Assembly (NCBI GenBank): GCA_009746045.1
Contig: RPFO01000163.1
Location: 173,358-237,357, forward strand
Length of the DNA: 64,000 nt
DNA from: Mesostigma viride
Lineage: Eukaryota > Streptophyta > Mesostigmatophyceae > Mesostigmatales > Mesostigmataceae
Direction of reading: 5' to 3'
Positions 30,481-40,279 of the stretch are shown here, in pieces; position 1 is the first letter of the stretch; the number at the start of each line of letters is the position of its first letter. A program made the translations under genes and the position numbers. Below the pieces are notes generated by a model. The model did no database searches and was not told the DNA's origin. It saw nothing but the letters and a program-made list of their open reading frames with translations.

Positions 30481-31617
30481 TCACGCACTTACTCCAGACG
30501 AGGCCGCCTCCTGGCTTGCACTCGCCTGCCCCTCCTCACGGTCTGGACGCTGCTCAACACCCTCAGCAACCGATGTGGCTGCTGCTGCCTCTGCGACAAT
30601 CTGGAGGTCTGGGTTAAACTCTCCCAGCACGCAGGTCACAGGTCGCCCGTCTTCCTTGCGTTCGACTGGATGTTGTGTCTCGCCTGGGTTGCGATGCCAA
30701 GCAAGATTGCGCAACCACCGCTTACCGCCGCCGACAAGCTCGTTCTGCTCGCCTCGGCCGTAACGGTCGTACTCGTGAGTCGCCTCACGAGGGATATGCA
30801 GATCAGCTCTCTGCCTTGCCTCGTAGGTCTCGGTAGTGCCGTCGCCCTCGTTTATCTGCTGGGCTGAGCGCTTGACGGAGCCCTCTGGCTTGTCAGTCCA
30901 CTCAAAATGGACGTCTTCAGGCGTCTTCTCGACCCCTGCGACAATCTCCACCTCCGGACCCCACGCAGTGGTGGTTTCCGGCCTCGGTGTATCAAGCCTT
31001 GAGTAGACCCGAAAGGCTGCGTGGTAATATAGAACCTGTCTGCGTACCCTCTCGACTCTTGCAAAAGGACAGCAACAAGATTCTCAATGGTTTGGGCAAA
31101 TACCTCCGCCGTGCTCCAAGGATTTACCGTCTCCCGAGCACGCGCGTTCCGGATGATGTCGGCGTCTGGTACCCCCTCTCCTAGCACTGCTGTCGCCACC
31201 CAGTGGTTGAACAGTCTGGTGCTGCCGAGCGCTGTTGCCACGATCTGGCTAAGCGCCTCCCTGGCTAGGTCGAGACCGGCAAGCGTGATATGGGCGCCCT
31301 GATAAGCGACCTCCACACGATTAGCAGTTTCAGCTAGCGCGTCACGAATGCGCACCAACTCTTCCACCGCCACTCGCCCCGTCTCACCTGGAGAAATCAC
31401 GACGCGAGCCCGTTGTATAATCGGGTCCGCCGCCGCTGGCCTGTTGCCTCCCCCACTCACCGCCACCCACCCCTCTTCTGCCAAGTGCCTCGCTACGTAG
31501 GCCGCTTGCACGAATGTTGGAGCGTTTGCTTGGTTACGGTAGGGGAAAAACGCTTGCGCGTCTCTCTGCTCGTTCGCCTCACCAGCACCGTGGCTGCTTG
31601 ACGATGAACCAGACATG
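30481..31617 (-). pseudogene. ORF1-B, hypothetical protein between 5' LTR and gag, frameshifted
   Basis: Starts at MSGSSSSSHGAGEANEQR (31617), 23 bases inside the LTR boundary; an upstream in-frame ATG at 31781 lies in the LTR. The first ~215 residues are Ala/Val/Arg-rich and helical (FVQAAYVARHLAEEGW, VEELVRIRDALAETANRVEV, LAREALSQIVATALGSTRL). A frame change near 30990 leads to a second part (VEIVAGVEKTPEDVHFEWTD, HEYDRYGRGEQNELVGGGKR) ending at 30481 in an acidic Ala/Glu-rich tail. No known domain. Same position as ORF1-A, so this extra gene is a feature of the family. Confidence 0.55.
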
Positions 31618-31639
31618 AAAGCGTGGAAGCAATAGTACG

Positions 31640-32293
31640 ATTTGCGCAGCAACTCGTCAGCAGAGCTTGTGAGCTCCTGGTCCTTGCCGGCTGGAATGAC
31701 CCTAGGCTGCTGGCTAGCAACCTTTATCCTCACACCAGGCCTACGACCCTCGATAGGCTCGCCACTCGTCGTGACGACCAAGGTTCGTGTGTGAAGACGC
31801 TCGTTGCCTCGTTGAGCCTCGAGCTATATGCAACCTCGTTCCATCCTTGTTCCTCGGTCATGAGCAACGCTGGGCAACGCTACATTGCCAGAGCCTCGTA
31901 TCGCTGCCCTGCATCCTTGTTGCAGGCAGCATACAGGAATCTCTGGCTATCCTGTGTCTAGGACAGCACAGGACCTGCCACAGTCCTGCAAGGACTTACA
32001 TCCTTGCAGACCTGCTGGCTGGTTACTGGCTTCTACTAGCCACAGTACCGTTGAGCCCTCAGTACACTGTGTCCCAGTCACGTGAGAGTACAGGCTAAGC
32101 CTGTGCAGGCACGGCCTGCCACGTGTCCTGTCCACTATGCCCTGAGTGTGCCCCGCCCTCGCCCACCGGTCGGCAGTACTTCGGGACTTGATAACTTTCT
32201 AGTCCCTTGTCTGTTCTAGGCGGTTGACACGGCGTTGGAAAGGTCTCCTCAACCTGCATCCATCTAGCACATTGGTGCCCCAATATGCTAACT
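31640..32293 (-). repeat. LTR B, right (5') copy
   Basis: Looks identical to 20443-21096. The inner sequence after its end is CGTACTATTGCTTCCACGC (minus sense), where the primer-binding site should be. It would carry the promoter for ORF1-B, gag and pol. Confidence 0.95.
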
Positions 32294-32298
32294 GGTAT
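32294..32298. other. Target-site duplication GGTAT, right copy
   Basis: Matches 20438-20442 and marks the exact insertion point of element B in the Ig/LamG gene. Confidence 0.85.
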
Positions 32299-32939
32299 CC
32301 ATGCGGTCCTTTGTCGTTCATCCGATTCACGTCCCCCCCTGCTGTGTTTTTCTGGGTTGTGCCATTATATAGGTGGTGAACAACGTGGAGCTGTCAGACG
32401 GGTCGTACCACGCAAACAGTGCGGGATCTGTTGCCGGGTTGTAATAGTACGTGAATGATAGCGTGTTGGATGCCGTGTTTCCTACACCCCATGTTGCGCT
32501 CGTCACGGTGCCCGCGCCCACGTACGCTTACCGTCGTCGCGAAGTACGACAGGGTAGGGGTCACGTCGAACGTGTACATGGCGCCGCTTCCCAGCAAGTT
32601 GGAAGCGGTTCCGTTGGTCACGGTGATGTCGCCCAACGCGAACCCGGTAACCGATTCGCTAAACACGGTGTTCACAGTGATTGGGCTTGCGCTCGGGGTA
32701 GCGCCCGCTGCTGTTGAGAGAGTGGCAGTGACTTGTGGAGGTGTGTAGGTGAACGTCATGGTGTTCGACGCGATGTTACTGACTCCAAAATCGTTTGCCA
32801 CGGAGGCCTCCAATATCGTGACAGTTGTCGGCGTGTTTGCGGTAGTCGGGGTCACTGTGAAAGTGTACGAATCGTCGCTCCCAATGAGGCTTGATATAGA
32901 TCCGTTCGTAACCCCGATGTCGCTAATATCAAACAAATC
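32299..32939 (-). pseudogene. Bacterial-Ig-like N-terminal part of an Ig/LamG gene
   Basis: Minus-strand coding with two to three tandem ~70-residue repeats. Each has DI-VTNG, then LIGSDDSYTFTVTP or LLGSGAMYTFDVTP, then NIASNTMTFTY or NTASNTLSFTY. These are landmarks of bacterial Ig-like repeats of the Big_12 kind found in surface and virion proteins. The repeats lead into DPALFAWYDPSDSSTLFT, the usual entry to a LamG-like domain. One frame change occurs near 32530. The 5' end is cut at about 32940 by the DIRS-associated repeat. The other half is at 19797-20437. Confidence 0.65.
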
Positions 32940-33620
32940 TTCTATTAACCGTGGAACTCCAGGGTAACCAGACTCTTTATTAAAACAATGAGTGGAGCGC
33001 ATACAAAAGGCTAGCCTTACCCCCAAACACGCAGGGAGGGTGGGCGGGAAAAGAAAAGAGGCCGACCTTAGCTAGCTGGGTTTGTTTTTATCCTTTTTTG
33101 CGTGTCATGCGGCCTTGGCCCGGACGGCATTTTTTCGCCACGCAAATGTTGCGTCTGAACCAATGACGCAATGTGGCGTTCTAATTGCCGGCAGCTTACG
33201 TAAGGCTGCCGGGGCTATTAGGTCACATATTGCGTGAGAGAAAGAATCTAGATCTAGTTAATCACTACGCCATGAGCCAAGAAACCTAGACAGTGGCAGG
33301 TTTATATCTCAACGTAGCTCCTGCCAACTGGCCAAGAAAAACTGGCCAAAGTTTTGGCCACGACTGATCCGGATCAGGCCGCACCGGCCTCAAAAGGTAA
33401 GTCACGTGAACCCAATAACCTAGCTATAGCGGCCACCCTTCCATCTCACTATAAAGAAACTATGTTCAGAGAACCACGATTCTATTAAACGTGGAACTCC
33501 AGGGTAACCAGACTCTTTATTAAAACAATGAGTGGAGCACATACAAAAGGCAGGCCACATCCCGGCCGCCGATGCTAATGGGAACACTTATTGCTTGGCA
33601 AAGGCTAGCCTTACCCTTAT
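32940..33620. repeat. Direct repeats at the 3' end of the DIRS-like element
   Basis: A 73-base sequence (CTATTAAMCGTGGAACTCC through ACAAAAGGC) occurs at about 32942-33012 and 33482-33552 with two or three mismatches. The right copy is separated from TAGCCTTACCC by about 50 extra bases that the left copy lacks. The 470 bases between the copies are noncoding and include GCCGGCAGC/GCTGCCGG and CTGGCCAA inverted motifs. Split direct repeats at one end are typical of Ngaro/PAT-type tyrosine-recombinase elements. Confidence 0.7.
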
Positions 33621-33704
33621 ATCCCTCCCTGGCGATCCATGCAGGGGCAAAGAACCTAGCATAATGACATAGAAATGAACAACCAAACTAGGTGGAGGGC
33701 AATT

Positions 33705-34473
33705 TCAAAATAGCCCGCCAGGCCCGAGGGGGGCAGGCGGCCATGGCCCGAAGAATAACCGCAGGCAGCTCCACCTCCAAAATGCGGTGCAAGCCCACAT
33801 AATGGGCAACCGTGGAGCTGCTAAGCCAGCGCCCCCGGCCCTGGACACATCTTCTACCACCACGGACGGAGTCTTGCCCTTAGAGGTCTTGGTAGACCTC
33901 AGCAGTAGGGCGCCCCGTTGAGCCGGCCCAAGCCGAACGTCAGGCTGGAGGCGCACATGGCCAACACGGAGGTTCAGCGCCTCCGAGATGCGCAGGTAAT
34001 GGCGGAACACGATGACCACCAGCAGGCCCGCAAGGCGCCAAGTCCCACCGCTTCACCAGACCGGGATAATAAAGTTGCAACCCCATCAAGGCATTGACAC
34101 ACGTTTGGCGGCGGTACCCCCGAAAATGAGCCCAGGCGACATACGCACAAAATGTCTCCTCAAGGGTGTCAGCTCGTGACGATGACCCGTCCGCCCGCCC
34201 ACCAGCCTCCCACCAAGTCAAGAGGGAATCAAGACCACGACGGTAGGCCAGCAAAGTAGCCGGCTTTACTTTCCCCTCTAGCAATGGAAGGTAGCTAACA
34301 GGTGCAGGGGGCCCCGGGTTAGGATGGATGCCCTCCGCGGTCAGGTCGCGCACCCAGCCTGCCAAGAAAGTCGCCATGGATTGGCCGCGAGAAACGCCAT
34401 TGGCTGGTTGAAGTGCACTCGGCGTCCACACCCACTGGGAACGACTCCCAGTGGCGAGGGTCAGCGCGCACAA
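33705..34473 (-). pseudogene. Tyrosine recombinase (DIRS-like), frameshifted
   Basis: Begins with the tail of RNase H (WVWTPSALQPANGVSRG), then a 2A-like segment, then a SAM-like N-terminal domain (VKPATLLAYRRGLDSLLTWW, ETFCAYVAWAHFRGYRRQT). After a frame change near 34020 the catalytic domain follows: YLRISEALNLRVGHV with the first active-site Arg, LRSTKTSKGK with the beta-hairpin Lys, and in a further frame RGRWLSSSTVAHYVG (about 33785-33860), which fits the C-terminal R-W-S...Y region. This enzyme would integrate circular cDNA without an integrase. Inactive as assembled. Confidence 0.7.
34306..34350 (-). other. 2A-like NPGP motif between RNase H and recombinase
   Basis: The minus strand encodes DLTAEGIHPNPGPP. 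The NPGP core of ribosome-skipping 2A peptides is intact, but the conserved Asp and Glu of DxExNPGP are Gly and His here. It lies exactly at the RNase H/recombinase border, where co-translational separation would make sense. Confidence 0.5.
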
Positions 34474-34892
34474 GCGGCGGCTGAGTGCTTGTTGAGCTTG
34501 TGGGATGAGGACCGCCCCTTAGCCAAGCAGCCCAACGCCGCGGTGGAGTCCACCAACCTCACCACCCGCTTGCCTCGGTTTGCCAAGCTGCGCGCACTCC
34601 TCTCCACGCCCTTCACTGCAGCCCGCACCTCCTTCTCGTTGATGTGCATCCCCGGGTCCCGCCAACGACTCCTGACCCCAACCCGCCATTGCTGGCTAGT
34701 GATTGCTTGTTGCGCCCGCGCGCTCAGTGGCCTAGGGCCAGCGGAGGCCACCTCACTTGGTATGAGCAAAGCCGGGTACCCCCGCACCTCTCGTGCCCTC
34801 GCCAGCTCCGTCACATCGCCCGGCTCCATGGTTGCGTACACGACACCTTGCCCGTAGGTGGACGCGTCAGATGCAACCACCTCACGTGCCAA
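34461..34892 (-). CDS. RNase H domain (DIRS-like)
   Basis: 143 residues. DIRS-type RNase H landmarks: VVASDASTYGQGVVYA (first Asp), HINEKEVRAAVKGVERS (Glu), RVVRLVDSTAALGCLAKGRS (Asp), SSHKLNK. It would remove the RNA strand during reverse transcription. The frame ends at 34461 while coding goes on in the overlapping recombinase frame. Confidence 0.7.
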   Translation of the reverse strand: MAREVVASDASTYGQGVVYATMEPGDVTELARAREVRGYPALLIPSEVASAGPRPLSARAQQAITSQQWRVGVRSRWRDPGMHINEKEVRAAVKGVERSARSLANRGKRVVRLVDSTAALGCLAKGRSSSHKLNKHSAAACAR

Positions 34893-35552
34893 AGTTTTAC
34901 ATCCCGGCTGACTGCCGGCTGCGAAAGATCTACACCTGATTCATAATAGACCATTACGAACAGTGGTCGCTATATTAATCTACGCAATCCACACCATGAC
35001 TAGTATGGACGATAACTAATCTAACATAATTAACCTGGCCCAGTTGACCCTGGCCGGTTCAAGCCCGAGGTGTTGCAACCTCGTGGGAAGCTGGGCGAAA
35101 TGCCTCCCGAGGTACATGTAGCATTTACGACAGGAATTCAGGACCATGCATTTCCTAAACCCGCGGGCGTGACCCAGCCGGAAAGAGAAAGAGATTAACT
35201 CAATTCATTTCATTCATTCCGGGGGTGACAATGGTGAACGTTCCCACACACTATTAACCTTGGCGGCTCACAACGTTGCCAAGCAGTGCCAAGCAGCACT
35301 GCTTGGACGCATGGTCAACCGAGATCTCTAGGGCGCTACGGTTCACACGAATTGACCGTACGACCCAAAACGAATTATACTAGGTCCACGCACATTGACA
35401 TGCTGCGCACCTACAGATAAACCAAAGTACCGAATGTACTACAAAACCACTGAATAGCAAGTACAACGCCGTATGAACCGGCTGTACAAATAGTCCTAAA
35501 TAGTCGAACACTAAGACTTCGCCTATTTCACATTGTTGCGCCGAACTGTCCA
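34893..35552. other. Noncoding block between RT and RNase H of the DIRS element
   Basis: 660 bases without coding signal in a place where related elements have continuous coding, so it is probably an insertion. It holds a GGTTCAAGCCC that resembles a tRNA B-box (about 35058) and an AGCAGTGCCAAGCAGCACTGCT inverted repeat (35281-35302 area). No clean terminal repeats found; a SINE-like insertion is possible. Confidence 0.35.
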
Positions 35553-37137
35553 CTAAAGGAACCTAATTAAATAGGCTTGGACGCAACACAAATGTGCGCT
35601 TCGGTCAACCCGTAGCATGGGAGCCAAGGCCAGGGCACACTCTAACTCCTCCCGCACCCCGGCCCACAGCACCCAGGATCGCTGCCCCCACCCTTGCAGG
35701 CTGATGACTTTGAAACATTGCTGCCAAATGGACAAGCAGCTGCGGCTTAACATCTGCAGCCACAACCACCGCCCCAAGACGGCAGCCAGCCCCTCGGCCG
35801 TAGCTTGACCTCGAGTGAGTATAGCCTGCGTGTGGGCGATCACAAGGTTGAGCTGCTTGACCGTTGGTTCGAGCACGCCGTTCCGTCGGTGCACCACCCC
35901 TAGGGCTTCTAGCTCGTCCCCTTCCAGGCTCGCCATCTTCGTCTTCTCCTTAGACGGCACAAGGTTGTTAGGGAGGTAGCCTTCCTCAATATCGCGCGTG
36001 ATGAGCTGCATGGTTCACCGCCCCGCAGGTCCGCCCGTTGCTGGCCACCAAGTCATCAATGGTGATGGACAGCATGGGGGCAGGGGGGTTTTCCAGGTCA
36101 ATCTGAAGCTCCCCGGCGCGCTCCTCCTTGTACTCGATGGCCAAGCGCAGTGGCTGGCCACCCTCGTCGCGCACCAAGGTGAGCTCACCTGCGCTTGAGA
36201 GGTAGTTGACCTGGCGCCTCGGATCCAGGGCACCGGTCATGTAGAGCACCATCTCATGGATGGCCTCCCCCAGCGCCACCGCATGGGAATGTCCCATGGC
36301 CAGCACCTTGAGCACGGGCCACACCTTCCGCCTCGGCCCTGCCAGACCTACGCTAGTCGACCACACACTAGGAAGCCCTTGGTAGTCCCACCACCACTCG
36401 GGCACCTCGATGGAGTAGTAGTATGACACGAGGTCGCTCTTGGCGCAGTAGCACCAGCCCTTGATGTAGACCTCCACGAGGATGCCCAGGTGGGGTAGCA
36501 GGATCTTGGGGGGGTCCACCCACAGCAGGTTGCCCAGCTTCCTGTTGACGATGAACCGAAGCTCGCCCACCCCCTTGGCCACTCCAAAGCAGCCATCCAC
36601 CCACTTGGGGCCGCCTCTCCCGGAACGCCACCATGCCCACGCCCGCTGCCCGGCTCATGAGCTTGCCCCATATTCATCCATGGAGCATCCCTGGCTGGGC
36701 TTGGGCACATTCCAATACTTTGCGCTCGCCACGACCGCTGGCTTGATGCAGTTCTCTTCGCTGGCATATATCTCCCGCCAGCTCGGCCGCATAGCCAACA
36801 GGTCGAGCAGCCGTGCCTTCCCCGCCACCTCCGCCTTTGGTAGACTCACCGCGTCCGTGCGCAGTTGTTCATACTTATTCTGCTTCCCATATATTGCATC
36901 AGCACCTTCTTGCTCCTGGCCTGTCGCAACGCCCCCTACGCGGCGACTGTGCCAGGTGCAGTGCCTCTTGACCCTCGCAAGGGTCTCCTCCCTCCCCTTA
37001 GAGCACGCCCCTCTAGGGTTAGGAGGAGGGTCTTGCCCCCCTCCCCACAGCCAATTAAGCCAACGCACTACCTTGCATTGCAGTGTGTACTCGCGGTGGC
37101 GGCGCGTGGCACGCTGTCGCCGGCGTGCCGATCTCAC
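35553..37137 (-). pseudogene. Reverse transcriptase (DIRS-like), frameshifted
   Basis: Three successive minus-strand frames (about 37137-36655, 36600-35986, 36011-35553). The core frame has GELRFIVNRKLGN, then CAKSDLVSYYYSIEVPE with the first catalytic Asp, and LSITIDDLVASNG as the polymerase-loop equivalent of YxDD. The last frame gives the thumb: LVPSKEKTKMASLEG, LEALGVVHRRNG, and AAVLGRWLWLQMLSRSCLS. This is the DIRS/Ngaro RT pattern. Frame changes near 36640 and 36000 make it inactive unless they are assembly errors. Confidence 0.75.
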
Positions 37138-37568
37138 CCTGCCCCTGACGCGGTGTACGCTGGCCTAAGTGGGTATGGCAGCGGGAAAAGGGAGCGGTCC
37201 CGCTGGGATTCTATTTCCCTACTTGTTGAGCCTTGCTGAGCTTGTCCAAGAGGATCGCAGTTTGGAGAGCTGCCTTGACAGCCGGGGTGGCTGACAGTGC
37301 AGCCTCCTCCCCCAATGGCAGGAGGTGGCTGGCCACCTTCCACCCCCCCCCTCCTTGCCCCTCCACCTGCAGCAAGGCCGCCACCACCCTCATTAGTTTG
37401 TTGTCACTTTTCATAATACGCAATAAATTAATAATGATTACGTAATCATTACCTAAACTAGTCCGGTCGTGCTTAGACAATTCTACTACCGTACAACAGC
37501 TTTGCTCTTGCCAGCGTGTCGGCGGACTAATCTAGGCCGCTTTTTCATCAGAGAAGCGTTGCCTAGTC
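37138..37568. other. Noncoding, no gene seen
   Basis: Upstream (minus sense) of the DIRS RT. Mixed composition with a C-rich stretch near 37345. Presumably includes the 5' end of the DIRS element. Confidence 0.3.
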
Positions 37569-37800
37569 GGATCACTGGATGGTACTACAGGGATTCCGCC
37601 AGAAAATGTTCGGTACCGGGTCAGAGGCGAACATGTTCGCCCGGTTCCCAGGGTGACCCGAATACGGACACGAACATGTTCTGTAAGTTTCCAGGTTACC
37701 CGAACCCGAACAGCACATGTTCGGCCGAACATTTTTGCCGACCCGAACACCGCACATGTTCGGTATTCGCCCGAACATGTCCGTACGTGTTCGGTATGCG
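37569..37800. repeat. Cluster of GAACATGTTC-type palindromes
   Basis: CGAACATGTTCG or close variants recur at about 37632, 37672, 37715, 37752 and 37772, spaced about 20-45 bases, with CCCGAAC and GGTTACCCG or GGGTGACCCG around them. A short, diverged tandem repeat. Confidence 0.7.
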
Positions 37801-38295
37801 GCGGATGTGCCAGCCCTAGTAGTCACTGCCGCCATGGCAGCCCGATGCCTATAGAATGTTTGCCTAGCTGTGCCACCATACCTAGTCACGTGCACCGCTA
37901 ACACACGTTACACAACCAGCCATAGCCTCAGCTTAGCCCTAGCTTGTACAGCCATGCTACGTCCTGGCTATGATCAGTTTACTTGCCCGCGCTACTTGTT
38001 ACTGATGATATGCTCACATGGGTCTTCTTGCACCCATGCACAGCACTTGCCGGATCGTCTATGGCGTGTCCGATTGCCGCTGTGGCATGCCTCTGGCATG
38101 AAGGAGCTAAAGGGGGTCTCTGCCCTTTCTTCCTGTTGTGCACATGCAGGGATTAAAAGCACTTCGGTGCTCCGTGACTTCCCAACGGGAGCAAGAACTA
38201 GTTAATTAATTTTTAGGATGGTAGTTCTCTGCTGCGCATGCGAATCCCATTACTTAACCCAGGTTAATTACTTACTTAATTAACTGCTTGATTAC
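37801..38295. other. Noncoding, no gene seen
   Basis: Roughly 495 bases with no supported ORF. The right part is AT-rich with several TTAATTAA motifs, which give a TTAA target for the next element. Confidence 0.3.
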
Positions 38296-40219
38296 TTAAG
38301 GGGACTCGGCGCGGCGAATATTTTCCGCGCCAAAAAAATTCCGCGGTACCCTCCGTACCGTGAAAAGTGGGTGCACGGTGCGCGCACCCCTTGCAGAAGT
38401 GGCCATGGCGACTGCTTTTAGACGAAACGTGACAAATCTGGCTCGCGGACAGCAGAAAAAATGCTCGATTCTTGGAGAAAATAAGTTACTGATTCTAATT
38501 TATGGTGGGATAGTTGCGATCTATAATGTCGCGGGCTCTTTTTCTTTACCATCGGCAGGGGGGGTCCGGCCTGAATTTCTGTCGGGATGAATAAAGTATA
38601 ATGGATGCCTGCAGGTGTGATTGTCGATTGTTGCCAGTTTTGATGGTCCTAATGGAAGCTATTTTAATGATGTTTCTAAAGCCGTCAAAATTCCCGCTGC
38701 TATCTTTACCTTTCCCGTCATTTTGCGGTAAGATAACATTAGGCCTGCGCGATGCGCGCCCGACCTCTCCATGAAAGGGTGGCCTTTCTTGTGCGCCTGG
38801 GCACGAATAAATGCCCGTTATGGTACGTTCTTGTATTAAACGTCCTAAGATAGCGCTTTCCTGCTTTCTTAGCTCGTTGAGCGTAAGTTTTTTGCCTTCT
38901 TTCCGGCCAGATGCAGCCATGAAGTTGCGGGTCCTGGCGCTGCATCGCTGGATTCCTGGATGTTTTTTAGCAAGTTCGTCTGTGACGTGGCTGGCTTGCT
39001 GCAGCGCGTGGCCCACAACCTGTCGGGAAGGTGTAACTGTAATGCTTTTATTTCCATGCTTCTCTGAAATTTCTTTTGCTTTATAGACAGTTGTGTTCGA
39101 GGAAATTCACGCGGTCTTCCTAAGCAGCGGCATCATTTTCCCCAGACACTGACGAGCTGGCACTTGTCTCCTAAAGAAAGTGGCTCGTGCTTGTTAGAAA
39201 GGAGGCAGTGTGCATTTTGCGGGACACAACGCTTTGGTGGCACATGCGTCAGGTAGGTTGTTCCAATGGTCTCTTCACCTTTCCCACTGAGTAGTAAATG
39301 TAGCCTTTGTCATGCTAACCAGAGCAGCTAGCCACAGGTTGGCTGGATAAAAAGTCAGCTTATTTTCTCTTTATATACTGCGTGTGTGGTCCTCCACATG
39401 TCCGGCTAGTTGGGCATTTTGGAAGAAGGTTTTTAATGTGTTGTTGGGTGGAACAACTTGGTTGTTGGCACAAAATAACACATTATTAGCCTGAGATAGG
39501 CATGACATATGCTGCTCAGGCGTGTCGTCCTACCAGCCTTGTTGTTAAGGGTAGACTCACAAGGCTGGCTGTGCCGATGGAGGCCGGGTGGGGCGTATGA
39601 CGCTCCGGACATCCTCCTCACACTCCGTGATCAAAGTGGGCATGTTTTGGGGTGTCTAGGGTAGCAAAACAGATGTCATTTTGGCTCAGCACTAGCTCAA
39701 TTCTCTTTTAGCGTCTACCCAGGTGGCATCACAGGAAAATCAATAACTTGAGCTGCGCTTGTCAGAATGAGCTCAAACTTTGGGGTTGTGTTTCCCTCCA
39801 CTCAGTATAATTTAAAATGTATGGATGACCCAATCTGATGTGTTAATGATTTGATTTTTTTTTTGGCTCAAAAAAGTACCCATTTTGCGGGAAAATTAAT
39901 AACTCAAACAAATGTGACCATTTTGGCCATGTAAATAGCCCAGCTTTTAAAAAAGTGGGGGAACTTTGCAAAAATGTATGGGCAGGTCATTTGGATAAGT
40001 GGTTTGTCTTGGACAAAATATCTCATAAATAGCGTCTTTTTCTATTTTTAGCTCGCCACCGGTGCGTGGTTGGGGGTAGTACCCCCAACAAGTGGTGGCA
40101 TGAATGTCCAAACATCATATTTATGGTACTCAATCATCACTAGATGGTTCCCGAGTGCATTGGAACTGATATTCATTAAAGTCAGTTTTTCAGGCTTTTG
40201 GACGTTCGAGTCCCCTTAA
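38296..40219 (+). mobile_element. TTAA-type DNA transposon, copy 1
   Basis: TTAA (38296-38299) followed by GGGGACTCG, and CGAGTCCCC followed by TTAA at 40207-40219: perfect 9-bp terminal inverted repeats with a TTAA duplication, as in piggyBac and Kolobok transposons. Length between duplications is 1916 bp. Copy 2 lies inverted at 23415-25309. A GC-rich hairpin (GCGCGGCGAATATTTTCCGCGC) follows the left end. No transposase is recognisable; an ORF at 38546-39016 (minus, 156 aa, Lys/Arg-rich) has no known domain. Probably non-autonomous. Confidence 0.75.
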
Positions 40220-40253
40220 TTAGGAACACGTCGCGTTGGGGAGCCACGGTCCC

Positions 40254-40279
40254 ACGGAGCATTAATATTAATGCTCCGT
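40254..40279. other. 26-bp perfect palindrome
   Basis: Begins ACGGAGCATTAAT and ends with its exact complement. No spacer. Might be a binding site for a dimeric protein or a relic of an insertion. Confidence 0.8.

Larger units (their letters stand above)
20443..32293 (-). mobile_element. LTR element B, copia-type, with nested insertions (11.85 kb)
   Basis: Two 654-bp LTRs that look identical, GGTAT duplications on both sides, and in minus sense: 5' LTR, ORF1-B, gag, integrase, retropepsin-like block, reverse transcriptase, RNase H, 3' untranslated region with nested TTAA transposon and LINE B, a purine-rich tract (AAGAAAGGGTTGG, 21097-21109), 3' LTR. It sits inside an Ig/LamG gene. Identity of the LTRs implies recent insertion or recent gene conversion. 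Removing the two nested elements leaves about 8.4 kb. LTR ends are AG...AT in minus sense, not TG...CA. Confidence 0.9.
33660..37137 (-). mobile_element. DIRS/Ngaro-like tyrosine-recombinase retrotransposon
   Basis: In minus sense: a reverse transcriptase (about 37137-35553), RNase H (34892-34461) and tyrosine recombinase (34473-33705), the order of DIRS-order elements. A 660-base noncoding block splits RT from RNase H. Frames are broken in several places. The 5' terminus is not identified; the 3' end probably includes the direct repeats at 32940-33620. Confidence 0.8.
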
